From Symsagittifera roscoffensis (Eukaryota > Xenacoelomorpha > Acoela > Convolutidae): a DNA stretch of 64,000 bases. Positions 43,508 through 55,208 of this stretch are shown here, one piece after another. Within the stretch, counting starts at the first letter, position 1. Every line of letters begins with the position of its first letter. Location of the stretch: the NCBI RefSeq assembly GCF_963678635.1, contig NC_087063.1, positions 69,523,617-69,587,616 on the forward strand. Direction: 5' to 3'. The notes under the pieces are model-generated. The model was given only the letters and a program-made list of their open reading frames with translations. It made no database searches and was not told the DNA's origin. The position numbers and the translations under genes were made by a program.

Positions 43508-43800
43508 TCTTTCTGTTATACAATATGGAGTTCTGATTTTTAAATCAATCAAAACCTCTTTCAAACTATTAGAAAATTGCATCGAAAATTTTTTAAACTA
43601 TAAAAATATTGAGAATACAAATCATATACTGAGAATATCAAACCTCAATTCTTCACTGGTTTTTATTCATAGTCCATTGAGTTTTTGGAGACAATGAACA
43701 AAATTGTTAGAATTGTAAGCTCTGTTGAAGTACTAAGTGACTATTTTCCCACAAAGATGTCATCAAGGACAAAAATAGAAGTCAAGCCGCTAGACAGGTA
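43508..43800 (+). pseudogene. Degraded LINE RT C-terminal relic
   Basis: Reads VIQYGVLIFKSIKTSFKLL in one frame, resembling IQYGILVYGG...NLNQILIL of the LINE at 40236. Stops interrupt it later. Confidence 0.45.
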
Positions 43801-44289
43801 AGTACAATCTCCCATTAATATAGCCAGGTAAATACAAAGTACAAACCCTCAAATTCAACTCTGAAATTTGTTTACCATCAAATTTAATCGATATAGTCGT
43901 ATACGTTCTTGCAAAAACTAGAGTTAAAAAGTTTCCTAACTTTTTAAATTCAAAACCATAGTATTAATCCGCAGAGCAATTATTATTTTCATTTTATGGA
44001 GCACTTAGACCGTCTTTTTTATAGCTTAATTTCAAAATAAACTTTGCTCAGACACGTTTGAAAACAGATTAGTTGGTCTAATACAAGCCTGAAACTAATT
44101 AAAAATTACAAGAATAATCGTTTGCTCAAATTGACAATCATATCAAATTTTTGTTAGCAGCTTCAAAAATGACACTTCAAGGCAAACCAGTCAAAATTCA
44201 TCTGGTCATTAACCGAAAATTGAAGGCTACAAGACACGTAACCGCGTCCACCTATTCAGTTGAACGTTGAAAACAATGCAAAACCATAA

Positions 44290-44650
44290 CCGCCCCGGTC
44301 GAAGTTGTAGTTTTAAGATCAGGCTATCGCAACCAAATTTTGGTATTTCCAGACTGCCGCGGCCAAAAATTTGTGTTTCAACACTTTCCAGACTTTTTTC
44401 AACCATGCACTGATAAACTTTTCGACCACTTCGACTAACTTTTGACTGCCCCGACTATTTTTTAACATGCACTGACTAGTTCTTCGACCGCTGCGACTAA
44501 TTTTTTGATCATTGCGACCGTTATACGCTATTTCCAGACTCAATCCGCGACTAATTTTTCGATCATCGCGACCGAGATACTTCATTTCTAGAATTTGTCC
44601 GCGATTTAAAACCTTGTCTAGACTATGGAGTTTTTGGCGCGGAATTAATG
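44290..44650. repeat. Degenerate CGACC-rich repeat cluster 3
   Basis: Units such as CGCGACTAATTTTTCGATCA and ATCGCGACCG recur. Related in style to 15985-16630. Confidence 0.6.
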
Positions 44651-45338
44651 TTTCCGCGAACGACCAAATCGAAAAATTAGTCAAAGATTTCGACCCGGGC
44701 ATATCTCTTCAGACTTTATATAAGCATATTATAGTAAATTGAAGCGCCTTTTTCAGCATTGGTCAAAACTTTTGCTGAAAACATCCACAGAGGTAGAAGA
44801 AGAACTTAATTGAGATGGTTTATCTAAAAAAATTGTCCACAAAAATTTTCGTTTCATTTTCTGATCTTTCTCAAAAATTACATGATTGCTTTTTAAACAT
44901 TGTAATTTGAGTGAGTAATTTCCTTATGCTACATCAGAACTTTTTTTTTGAAATGGAAAAATTACGAGCTCTTTCTATCGTTCAGCTGAAAAAGTTGCAG
45001 TTCCAATTGGTACCTTGTTTCATACACATTGGCGTCAAAATTTGACTGTGAAACGAAAAGTTTTGAAATCTTTCTTATCGTTCCATAGGAAAAAGTTGCA
45101 AATTCAGTGTTTTAGTTGTCATCGACTAATTACTTTTGGTAGATCAATCATAAATTGTTCTTTAGAGTTTGCTTTCGAAGTTTGTTATATTAGTTTTTTT
45201 GCAACCATCGAAGAAATCAAATCCATGGCGGCGGAAGAAGTTTTCTACAATTTGATTGTTTTGGGCGCTAAAATTGGGGGTGTAAGTGCTGCATACCAGG
45301 GGCAAAATCGGGACATCGAATATTTCTGCGGGAACAAG

Positions 45339-46620
45339 TTTTCCGAAAAAATGATGTTCTAGAAAACATATATTATTGAGTCAAACAACAAAATTTGACT
45401 CTTGGTTTAAATGAACTTCTTTGTTAGCAACTTTTTCTCAAAACTCTAGCATTAAGAGGCTAAAGTGTGCAGTGGATTGGTGTTTTTTGGTCACTGAAAT
45501 CCAAAAACAAGCTTTTAAACCTGTTCCAAAAAGTACTTAAATTTCACATACTAAATTTCCGTTGCCAAATACCTGAAACGTAAATTTTGTCGGCACACAG
45601 ACTTTGTTGCGAGCTCAGCAACAAGAGGATATAGCCAGTTGTTCCAGAATCCCCAAACTTTTCCGGTTTCCGCAATTTAAAAAAAAATTGCAAATTTATG
45701 CAGGTTCTGCTGACAATTTGCGTAATCCGCTAAAAATTAGCAAATTTGGCTTGAAGATATTGGGGATACCGCTTAAAGTTGCAGATTCCAAGACATCGTA
45801 ATTTTACTCTTCACTCATGTTGTTATTTGTTTCCGGATTCCACAAACCGTTCCTGATTCCGCAAACTTTGCGGGAAAAGCTGCTCAAGCTAGTACAATTT
45901 CACCAGAGCGTCAAGCTTGCAGCATTAAATCTTTAGTTTAATCGTTCTCGAACTGTGTCAAGGATTTCATCTAAGTTTACCCAACTATATAAACTTCCCA
46001 ATTAAGAATGTTTTGTAAACAAAAACAATATACTTGGAAACTAGGCATCAAGAGTAAATCTGTATTTTAATATTCATTTGACTTTTTGAAAATCTTTTGC
46101 ATAACAATACAAGCTCAAGTACTAGGGTATCACAGTTAGTTTTGTTTTTAATCCTTATTTAGTTTATTGAGCAGATTTCGCATAATATTGCAAGCTCAAG
46201 CACTAGGGTATCAAATATGGGTAAAAAGGGCGAGTGGGTAAAATTTTTGGTTTAAAAAGTATAGTAGATCACCACATTTGAAATATATTATAAACTGAAA
46301 CTCAATCGAAGTAACAGGCACGACTTAATGCTCAAAATTCATACCCGTACCCAACGAAGGCTGTTTTAATAGATAGAAATGCTATATAGACTACCTAGCC
46401 AATTTTTTTTTGATTTTTTTTACAGAAACGATCTATTTCTTTCTTAGTTTAGAAATAAACAATTTTTGGAAAAAACAACCAGAAATCAGTTCACTGCTCA
46501 ACCGCAACAAGATAAACATGCTTCGAGTATACACAATAGCCGTAGCAATACAGTGCAAATTAACCCTTGTTATAACAAATGTTGCTTTGATTTGTTTGCT
46601 AAAACTATATGCTATTAGAA
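45339..46620. other. Inside locus B, no exon seen
   Basis: The expected exon 2 (SSHGGSRVIR) is absent. A short duplicated phrase, GCTCAAG(T/C)ACTAGGGTATCA, occurs at about 46110 and 46191. Confidence 0.4.
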
Positions 46621-46690
46621 GGTCATGTGGCCTAGCGGTTAGGACAACCGCCGTGAAATGGCAAGTCGGCAGTTGGAGCCCAAGCAAGTA
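46621..46690 (+). ncRNA. tRNA-derived SINE-like or tRNA pseudogene sequence
   Basis: TGGCCTAGCGGTTAGGA matches an A box / D arm. A loop GTGAAAT is closed by only three pairs (GCC/GGC), and CAGTTGGAGCCC is a poor B box. The stems are too weak for a functional tRNA. Confidence 0.35.
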
Positions 46691-47593
46691 AGGTTTTGTT
46701 CTAGTAAGAAATACTCTAGATTTAGCTTTTTTCTGGTCACAAAGAAGATGATAAATCGAGAGTTTTCGGAAAGTCACTGCTTTATTTAAACATTTCACAA
46801 AGAATTTCTGACCGGAAATTTAGATTAGATATTAAGTATTCCTTGTCAGAAATAGAAAAATTTCTCGGTACGGGTAATTCTGCGACAAAATACGGGTAGT
46901 TCGGCAAATATCAGAACAAAAAAGAACGTTGTTTTAGCCCAGTTTCATTATGAATTTTAATCAGCACAGATGTTTATTTATCTGTGTTGTACATAGCTTT
47001 TGTTTTTTCTAAATTTAATTGATTTTTTAATAGTATGTTTATAATTTATAATTTTCAGTTATAAAAAATATTTCAACATCACAAAGACCGTTGTTTTTAG
47101 TTTAACGGGTTGAACTTCTTTCCCAACAAAAACCATGTCGCTCGGAGCGGAGCTAGTGCGTACAGTTTGGAGGACAATGACTTTCCTGACGCTTTTTTGA
47201 ATAAGTATCCAAAGTACCCTATGATCAAAATCGGGCTTGATGTAGAACATATTCTTGAAGAAGCATCAATGGGGTGAGCTGTTTTTGCTGACAGATTCTT
47301 CCAGGTTACTGTTGTAAGTATTGGATTGTAATTCGCAGCTCAATCAGCAATTGCATATACTATGCAACGAAAAGAACGCTTTATTCGTGCTTTCAACCGA
47401 GAGCCTAAATAAATTTTTCTGGGGATTGACCCAAAATCATCTGAAAATTTTTTCGGTGTCAACAAAATATTCTGTATGTTTTAATTTTTCACACTACGTT
47501 TTTTCAAACACAAACTTTTTTTAAATTGAGGGTTGTAACCCGCTCATAAGTTTTTTGCGAGTAGTTAGTGCCGCATTGAAAAAAATATGAATC

Positions 47594-47892
47594 GGGGGCA
47601 GATTTAGAAGGGGTGGGGTTGCGTCTAACTCAAACTAGCGTCTAACCCAACTGGCTCATAAATTTTGCTAAAAGTGCCGTGCATAAAAAGCGCGCGCCGA
47701 AAACCGCTATTTTTTTGGTCATAGCTTTCCCAAAAAACGCCTCCTCGATCTGTTTTTTTTTTCAAAAAAATGCCTGCAAAATAAGGTAATGCATGTCAAC
47801 ATAAGGTCTTTAAATTGTTCTGGGAGCGCTCGCAACATCAATTTGGTCGACCTAAATAAAGGTCAACAAACTAATCGACAGGTCAACAAACT
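47594..47892 (+). mobile_element. hAT-type MITE relic
   Basis: Begins CGGGGGCAGATTTAGAAGGG and ends near TTTGGTCGACCTAAATAAAGG. Internal landmarks match the family. Confidence 0.5.
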
Positions 47893-48451
47893 AACCACTT
47901 GCGGCTTTTCGTGGCCTGTTTTTGATATTTTCAGCTTTTATCGGCAATTTTTTTGATGTTATTTGGATGAATTTTCGGCATTTGATTAAAATTGCTTATT
48001 ACAACGACACGTAACAAAAATTTGTTTTTTTTGGCCAATAATCAAAAATTTCATTTTTTAAAATATTTTGTTTGTATAAAATGAGCATACAAAAAAGTAG
48101 AAAAAATCAATTCGAATCGATTTAAATCAATTTTTTCGTTACTAAAAGTTGGATGAAAATAAAACAAAAATAGATTGCCAAAAAATGGATTTAAATCGAT
48201 TTAGAATAGATTGAAATTGATATTTTAGGTCTTTGCTGATTATCTGTAGAAAATCGATTTCGATTCATTTCTTGTCAGTATCGTTACGCAAATTGTGACT
48301 ACCAAGGTTGCCTAAAGCCGTACTTTTTCAGTTGCCATATAAGGCCCAATTATTCATACTTATAAAAAAAATTGTATTAAAACTCAAAACAAATTAGCAT
48401 GCTGCCATATATGGGAATTGTAACATTAGTTTTTGGCCATGAATGGGAAAT
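47893..48451. other. Intergenic, no gene seen
   Basis: Short repeated ATCGATTT(A)AAATCGATTT-type words near 48110-48260. No gene. Confidence 0.35.
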
Positions 48452-48721
48452 CAGGGGCGTATCTAGCATTTTCTCAAAGGGGATTTCCAAGAAAACTTCC
48501 AACATTTTGTCGTACTTTCTTAAACCAACCAAATTGATTTTCCAAGCTTTCCCAAAGCATTAAAATGAACCTATTTTGAGACCACATTTTCTGCAACGCA
48601 AGCTATTTTTTTTAAATAGGCTTAAAACATTGTATTTTTCTCCGTGCGCTCCCCCTCAAAATTAATATGTGTTGATGTTGAAGCCGACTTTAGAACAATT
48701 TCCAGCCAAAAATGGATATCT

Positions 48722-48981
48722 TGTGATATTCCTATGCTATGGGTGTTAGTTAGTGATAAAACCGAAGAGTAATAAATTGTAATTTAACTCTTTGTGAAAC
48801 TTGGTTTTTGTTTAGAGATCATGTTTATCTTTTCATATGTCTCTTTAGATAGCAACCGCCCAAATGACTGTTGCGTTCGGCCTGAATAAATGGCCTTGAA
48901 TAATAATAACAGTACATAACAGAATATTAATACCACTTATTCTCCAAGGTTACTGTGGCAACAGTACTACACAGTACCACA
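48722..48981 (-). repeat. 3' LTR of Gypsy element 2
   Basis: TGTGATATTCC...ACCACA, 260 bp. Confidence 0.9.
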
Positions 48982-49250
48982 TTCCCCTGAGGAAAACAAA
49001 ATGTTATATAATACCTTATAAAATTTTATGATCAATATATGAGTTTGTATCTCAGTTTACTAAATTGTTTAGTGTTTGACTCAGTTTCCTTTGTTATTTT
49101 TCTTTACTTCCGCTTTGTTTCTCGCAGCATTCCACGACCCAGAACCGTCCAACGATGTCGCGCCAAATTTCCGTTTGAATAGGTGTCTCTCTAATAGGTT
49201 GAACGTGTTGTTTTCCGGCGTTGTTTTTTTGTATTGAGATTTCAATTCGC

Positions 49251-52200
49251 TTATCTCGTTCTGTAGGCCTCTAGTGCTGCCAAATTTATCTCCGTGACGT
49301 CGTCCTCACAACTAATAAGTTTGACCGAATGGGATACTGGGCTACCATATCTCTTTGGCCCCTGGTTCTTCGTTTTCCTATTACTCCTCCTAACTGTCGT
49401 TTCCTCCTCTTCTTTGTCCGATTCTTCAGAAAACCCCGGTGGGGGACAAGTATCGACTGGTCCTGCTTGTTGAGTTAGTAATTTTTCCGCTTCTTTTTGC
49501 ACCCCTCTGGTCAAGACCTGATTTGTGAGTGTCTCCCATTCTTTTGCTGTCATGTTATTATTCTGGAATGTGTCCAGAATGTCCTTTTCGTCGGTTTGTC
49601 GAGTAATGGGCTTACTCACTGATGCTTCCTTAGGAGCAGACGACTCAATGTAGACTTCTTCATTGCTTGTAGCCCGCTTTTTGGATTCTTTTGTTGCTGT
49701 TTTGGCAGCTTTTGATTTCCTCGGTTCTTGCGTTGTGGACTTGCTCTGATAGCTTCTCGGGTTATGTACGAACGGTCCCGCTTGGTTTGGCTTATTCCTT
49801 TTCCCTCGTAAGTTAATGCCCCCGCCCGTCTTTGTATCTTTCGACGTTACTATGATAGGCGAATTTTTAAACTTGTCCACCAACCAACTATCTTCTATAT
49901 CCTGGTCTCTTGGCCCCTGATCTTTTACGTCATGTTCTTCGGCCGACTCACTGTCACCGTCTTCATCCTGTGTTACTGTCTTTTGTTGTTTACTCCTTGG
50001 TTCTTCCCCTGTTGGGCTTCTTTTTTTCTCCGAACCTTCTATTCTGGACTCTACAGGCAGTTTTGATCTCGCTATGTCGCTCTTCCGATAAACTGCACCA
50101 GCAGCCGTTTTTACTGTCGATGGTGTCTCCGATACAACTTTCTCTTTTAGAAGTATTGTTAGGGCTTTTCCACTTTTTCTCTGTTGGTGTTTGCGAAGGA
50201 AGCTACCCGACAAATTTTCAGTTACTGTAGGCTGTTTATCCTCAATAAATCCTCGCTCCCATGAGTCTAATAGCTCTTTTCTCAGTTCGGGATTTATTGT
50301 GCTGGTCTCGTCTACGGCTCTTCGTAACTCGCTGTCTGAAATGTCCCTACGCGTGGCATTGCAACGCGCATTGGCCTCTAGTAGCTGCTTCAGTTCTTTT
50401 GCTCTGGCCCTTTCTTTAGCTGCCGCAGTATTACGCAAAAATAGTGGGCTGACGTCCCGACTATTTTGACCTTTTCGGATAATTTTGACATTGTACCTCG
50501 ATTGATCAATGCGTCTCTTCAACTGCGAAGCTGTTATCGCCGATCTTTCCAAATGTTCTTTATCTAAACGGTCAGAATCATTAACAAATTTATCTCCGAC
50601 AATTTTAAATTTCGTTTTTGGCAATCGACCGAAATGCGCTTCAAATGGTGACAATTTGATCGTTTTTTGTTTATTCCATCTTAAATCCCTAACTATTGTG
50701 CTCAGACACGGTTTAATCGACTGTACATTATCCTCGAGAAGCATTACACCCAATCGTCGTTTAATAGTTTGTATTGTTCGTTCGACCAAGTCACATCCTC
50801 GATGATCACCGACTGGGCAGAATTTTTGAGAAATATTATTCTCTGTGCAAAACTTTTTCATTGTTTTTCCTTTAAATCCTGAAAACTGATCCGTTTTGAT
50901 CGATTCTGGTATCCCATGTGTGTCAATGTAGGTACGCAGAAACTTTTTGTTGATTTTCCCCCTGTAGATTTCGTGACCTTAACTGATGGAAATTTAGAGT
51001 ATCTGTCAATAGCACCCAATAAATATATCTGCTTTCCCCTATGATCTTCGAGCGGGGCTGCATAGTCTAATTGCAGTTCTTGCCCCGGCTGTGTCAACAG
51101 TGGAAGTGGTTTTGCCGAATTTTTAGGGATTATTGGGGTAAACAGTCGAGAGCTTTATGAAAACTTTCAATCGATGTGACTACAAATTTTTCATCCAATA
51201 CTGATTCCGGCCACGGTTCACATTTCGGATCTCTAGACAAAAAATCTACTATCCCCATATCTTTCCCTGGTATATGAATAACCTTAAATTGATAGGGTAA
51301 TAGTCTGTCTACCCATCAGGTTAGCCTAGATTGGTAGGTTTTATTTGACTTATTTTCATCCAGGGCAGAAACATGTGCTTTACGCTCTGTGGCTATCACA
51401 AATTCTTTTCCCAACAAATAGTGTTTAAATCGGTCAACCGACCATACTACTGCGAGCAGTTCCAACTCATTTGTGGAGTTTTTTTTCTTGTGTGTTAAAT
51501 ATCTCGATGCGAATGCGATCGGTATCCACTCCCCCTCCACTTTTTGTTGTTCCAACGATGCACCTAGTCCACTGTGGCTGGCGTCACATTTTACCCTAGT
51601 AGCCAACTTAGGATCGTAATAGTGGATGTTGGTTATGTTCGCAACCGCTGCTTTTATCGCTTCGAATAACTCCGAATGTTTTTCCTCCCATTCAAATTTT
51701 TTAAACTGAATTTTCACACTTTTGAGTTTTATCTTCTCATTCTCTTCTCGCAGTAGAGGTCTAGATTTATCAGTCAAATTAGCTGCGTTGGGTATGAATT
51801 TGGCCAGATGATTTATGCTACCCAGAAATGACCTGAGTTGTTTCAAAGAAGTTGGCGGACTAAGCTTCAATATCGCTTCCGTTTTTGTTATTTTTGGTGA
51901 AATACCGTTCAGCAATAACTTATTCCCAGCCAATTTACTTCATTCTGAAAGAATTCACATTTCGATAATTTTAGTGCCAAGTTTTCTTTGTCTAATTTTT
52001 CCAGTACGTTAAATTTTCAATTTTTCTTGTTCTTTTTCACTTCCCTTAGACACAATGAGTATGTCATCCAGGAAACAGAATGTATTTTCGGCATGACTTA
52101 ACGTTCTATCCATAGCCTTTTGAAACTCCGCCGGCATGTCTGCCAGGCCATAGAATCCGGTCAGAAATCTGTATGTTCCAGTAGCCTGTCCTCCTATGAC

Positions 52201-54311
52201 GTTAAAATAACATTGTTTAGCTGTCTCTGCAGTCAGTTTGAGTTGACTGTACGCGTACTTCAAATCTAGTACTGAGAAATACAGCGTGCCGTTTGTATTT
52301 GCTGTGACTATTTGGCCTACCCCTTCCAGTAATTCATCAACATTAGGCATTTGATATTTATTTTTGAATAACTGTCTGTTTATGGGTTTTGCATCCAAGT
52401 CCAATTTTATGGAATCATCTTTTTTCACTGTTATTACAATAGGCGCTATAACACAATCACTAGTACATTTGTCCAGACGTTTTATATGCCCTTCTTTTAA
52501 CAGTTTGTCCATTTCCTCATACACCTTCTCCTGTATGTGTATTGGGCTTCGTCTCCCTTTTTCTTGTAATGGACAAAGTGGATACTTGAACTTTGTACTG
52601 ACAACATGATTCTTCGAACACCCCCAACGATCAAAAAGGTCTTTAAATTTACTATAAAATTTATTTTTCCAACCTTCTGACTGTTCGCACAGTAGTACAT
52701 CAAACCTCGTCTTGTCTTTAGGTGCCAACTTCTGTGTTGTGTGAATCCAGCCCCATTATACATCTCGTGCGTCTTTCTGTGATCAAGAATGATGCTCGCA
52801 CTTCTTCCCACCCTGCCGAACGGATGGTGGTGGTGATTGCGCCCAGTATATTAATTGGCTGTTTATTGTATTCCACAAATTGAGTAGTCAAATTTAGATT
52901 CTCCCGTGGAGTGAACTTCGTATTTTTCGAAGTCTCTAGGATTTGCTTTGCGGTTGTCCAATTAAGAAACGATACTGGACTTCCGGTATCAATGGTCATA
53001 TTTATGATTTGATGATCTATTCTCACCAAAGCTTTCAATGACTTTATTTGTTGCGATCGGGTATTCCTGCGAATATCGACCTTCTGTAGGTCCTTCTGTT
53101 TTATGTATTCGTCTATCTGTTCCAACGACGACAACTCAGATTCGATAGCCATTATTTCAAACTCATCACACGAGTCAAATGATTGAATCAAATTACACTC
53201 TTCATCTGAGCTAGATGATTTTTCCGATATCTCGTTTACTTGTTGCGACTTACACATTTTTGCAAAATGATTTGGTTTAGAACAATTTTTACATTTTTTT
53301 CCCATGGCGAGACATTTCTTCAGATGTCCTTCTCCAAATAAACGACCACATCGATTACACGTTTTCAAATCTATAGGATTTCTCCCCTCTCTTTTATCCG
53401 AGTATGATTTCTTTTTGTACGTATTGCTCGATTGTCTCCTGTAATTATCATTCTTATTACCAATATTCATGATTGGTTCTTGCTTTATTTTCATTGTTCC
53501 GTGAACTTGACCTGCACTTGCAGTCAGTGATTTCGCTTTTAGAAATGCCTGAGTTGTCTGTTTACTCTGTTCAAACTTCAATGCCCTCTTCAATAATTCC
53601 TCTGGTGAGAATGTTTCAAATGTTAATGTGTCCTGTAATACCACATTTTTCATTTTCGATATGAAGAAATCACGCACTAGTTCATCTTCGAGTGTTCCTA
53701 ACTCCGCTCTGGCTGCTTGGGCAGTTAATGCTGCATGAAAGGCCTCTAATGTTTCGCCTGTTTCTTGAGCTCGATTAAACAGTTTGTAACGCTCATACGT
53801 AACGCTTTGTGTTTTGTCAAATGCAATCTTTGCCAAAGCAACCATCTCTCGAAATTCTAACTTTCAAAGTTCCACATGCGGATTCTTTTGTACAAATTTC
53901 TTTTTCCCTTCTGTTCCCAACGCTAGAAATAATCTAGAGGCTACCCTTTTTTGTACTTCATTATAATATACGTTGTGTCCAACCTTTGGTCCTCTAGCTC
54001 TTCTTTCATCGTTTTCCAGAAGAATTCTGTCCCGTGGGAGTTGGTTGCTGGCCTCTCTCTCAGCAATTGCCTGTGCATTCTCATCTTCTCGTGGAGTCTC
54101 CGGCCTGGGTAACGGTTCCAACAAAACGTCCTTTGGTTCTTCTAACAATAGTTCCGGATTCAAACTCTCCTTCACTGTAACAGCCAGTAAAAATTGATCT
54201 AGCCATATCTTGAAACTCCACGGAGGGTCGGAAAATCAAGGTTGTCCAAAATACAGGAATTCCCATATTCGTTCTATTGTCTTGGGACATAAATCCTGCT
54301 GTTTGCGCCAT
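49251..54311 (-). pseudogene. Gag-Pol of Gypsy element 2, multiply disrupted
   Basis: Read on the minus strand: Gag (54311-54081, then 54175-53864 after a frameshift; a TGA near 53864; resumes 53845) with two CCHC knuckles (CNRCGRLF, CKNCSKPN) and protease DTGSPVSFL; RT with FLDD (52728-52009); two frameshifts near 52009-51933; RNase H (51933-51316); TGA where element 1 has Arg in LTRWVD; then an internal deletion; integrase core (from about 51110) and a Ser/Lys/Glu-rich tail ending RRSNRKTKNQGPKRYG (50861-49251). Compared with element 1, about 230 codons including the integrase HHCC finger are missing. Confidence 0.88.
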
Positions 54312-54570
54312 GTGATATTCCTATGCTATGGGTGTTAGTTAGTGATAAAACCAAAGAGTAATAAATTGTAATTTAACTCTTTGTGAAACTTGGTTTTTGT
54401 TTAGAGATCATGTTTATCTTTTCATATGTCTCTTTAGATAGCAACCGTCCAAATGACAGTTGCGTTCGGCCTGAATAAATGGCCTTGAATAATAATAACA
54501 GTACATAACAGAATATTAATACCACTTATTCTCCAAGGTTACTCTGGCAACAGTACTACACAGTACCACA
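54311..54570 (-). repeat. 5' LTR of Gypsy element 2
   Basis: Partner of 48722-48981. Differences include CCGAAGAG/CCAAAGAG and ACTGTGGC/ACTCTGGC. Confidence 0.9.
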
Positions 54571-54600
54571 TCTCAAAATAGTGCAACCCCCCCCTTCGCA

Positions 54601-55208
54601 CTCCTGTCATGTTACGCCCAATTCTGGGTCCCTAATTCTGTCCCTCCGGTCAATTTTATTTTTATTTTTACGCGCGAATTTGCTCTTTATATTTGAATTT
54701 GGCGTATACTTATATGGAAAGCTGTCAGTGTATGCTTTAAAATGACATCAAAAACTCTGTTTAGGTCGGTCTTAAATCATTTTAACAATGAATCGTGTTT
54801 GAGTTTTGATGTCAAAAAGCCTAAAAAACACTGTCTCCTACAACAGCAAAGCGTTTCTAAGCTTAAACTTAGGCTTAGAAACGCTTATAAATGATCTTCT
54901 CAAAAAAAATCAATCGGTTAACTTTTTTACAAAATCATTTTCGAAATCTCAGAATCAAATTTTTAAAAAACGGATAAAATTTTCCAAAAATAGACTTTCT
55001 ATAAAAATTGAAATGAACAGAGCGCTCTACCGAACAAGCTTCGGAATGGGTCTGCGAAAGTCGACTGTTTGCTGATTTGATAAGCTTATTTGAGCTAAGC
55101 ATGATAAAACCATTGCATGATAAGCGTTTAACCTCTTTTGAATGCAGTTATTTTGATCTGGACCCGTAAAGTGGACCAGTCATTCTGCAGCTAAAGTGTG
55201 GAAGCTTA
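54601..55208. other. 5' flank of PIPOX locus C
   Basis: Contains a short inverted repeat AAGCGTTTCTAAG(C)TTAAAC / CTTAGAAACGCTT at about 54849-54892. No gene or promoter motif is secure. Confidence 0.4.

Larger units (their letters stand above)
45225..47313 (+). pseudogene. PIPOX-like locus B, pseudogene
   Basis: An exon 1 relic (45225-45338) reads MAAEEVFYNLIVLGAKIGG, with the Rossmann motif GAGIVG changed to GAKIGG. An exon 3 relic (47101-47313) still follows an AG acceptor and ends before GTAAGT. It carries an in-frame TGA in LTGG (GGT TGA ACT), an inserted TGA after ATGGGG, and a diverged middle. KYPMIKIGLDVEHILEEASMG is still recognisable, written here only to show descent. Exon 2 and exons 4-7 were not found before the next element. 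A dead duplicate lying between loci A and C. Confidence 0.8.
48722..54570 (-). mobile_element. Ty3/Gypsy element 2, structurally complete but coding-dead
   Basis: LTRs of 260 bp (48722-48981 and 54311-54570) differ at four bases with no indel. PPT-like AGGGGAA and PBS TGGCGCA are both adjacent to the LTRs. Flanks share only TCT (48719-48721, 54571-54573). The related empty site supports a 3-bp duplication or a mutated longer one. Same general design as element 1. Confidence 0.9.
48452..54600 (-). mobile_element. hAT-type MITE split by Gypsy element 2
   Basis: The left part, 48452-48721, starts CAGGGGCGTATCTAGC. The right part starts at 54571 (TCTCAAAATAG) and fades by about 54600. Related copies read GGATATCTCAAAATAG without interruption, giving a paralogous empty site for the Gypsy insertion. 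Confidence 0.7.

Noticed and set aside
46621-46690. Functional tRNA gene
   Set aside because: The anticodon stem has only three pairs and the B box is poor; kept only as a SINE or pseudogene-like sequence.
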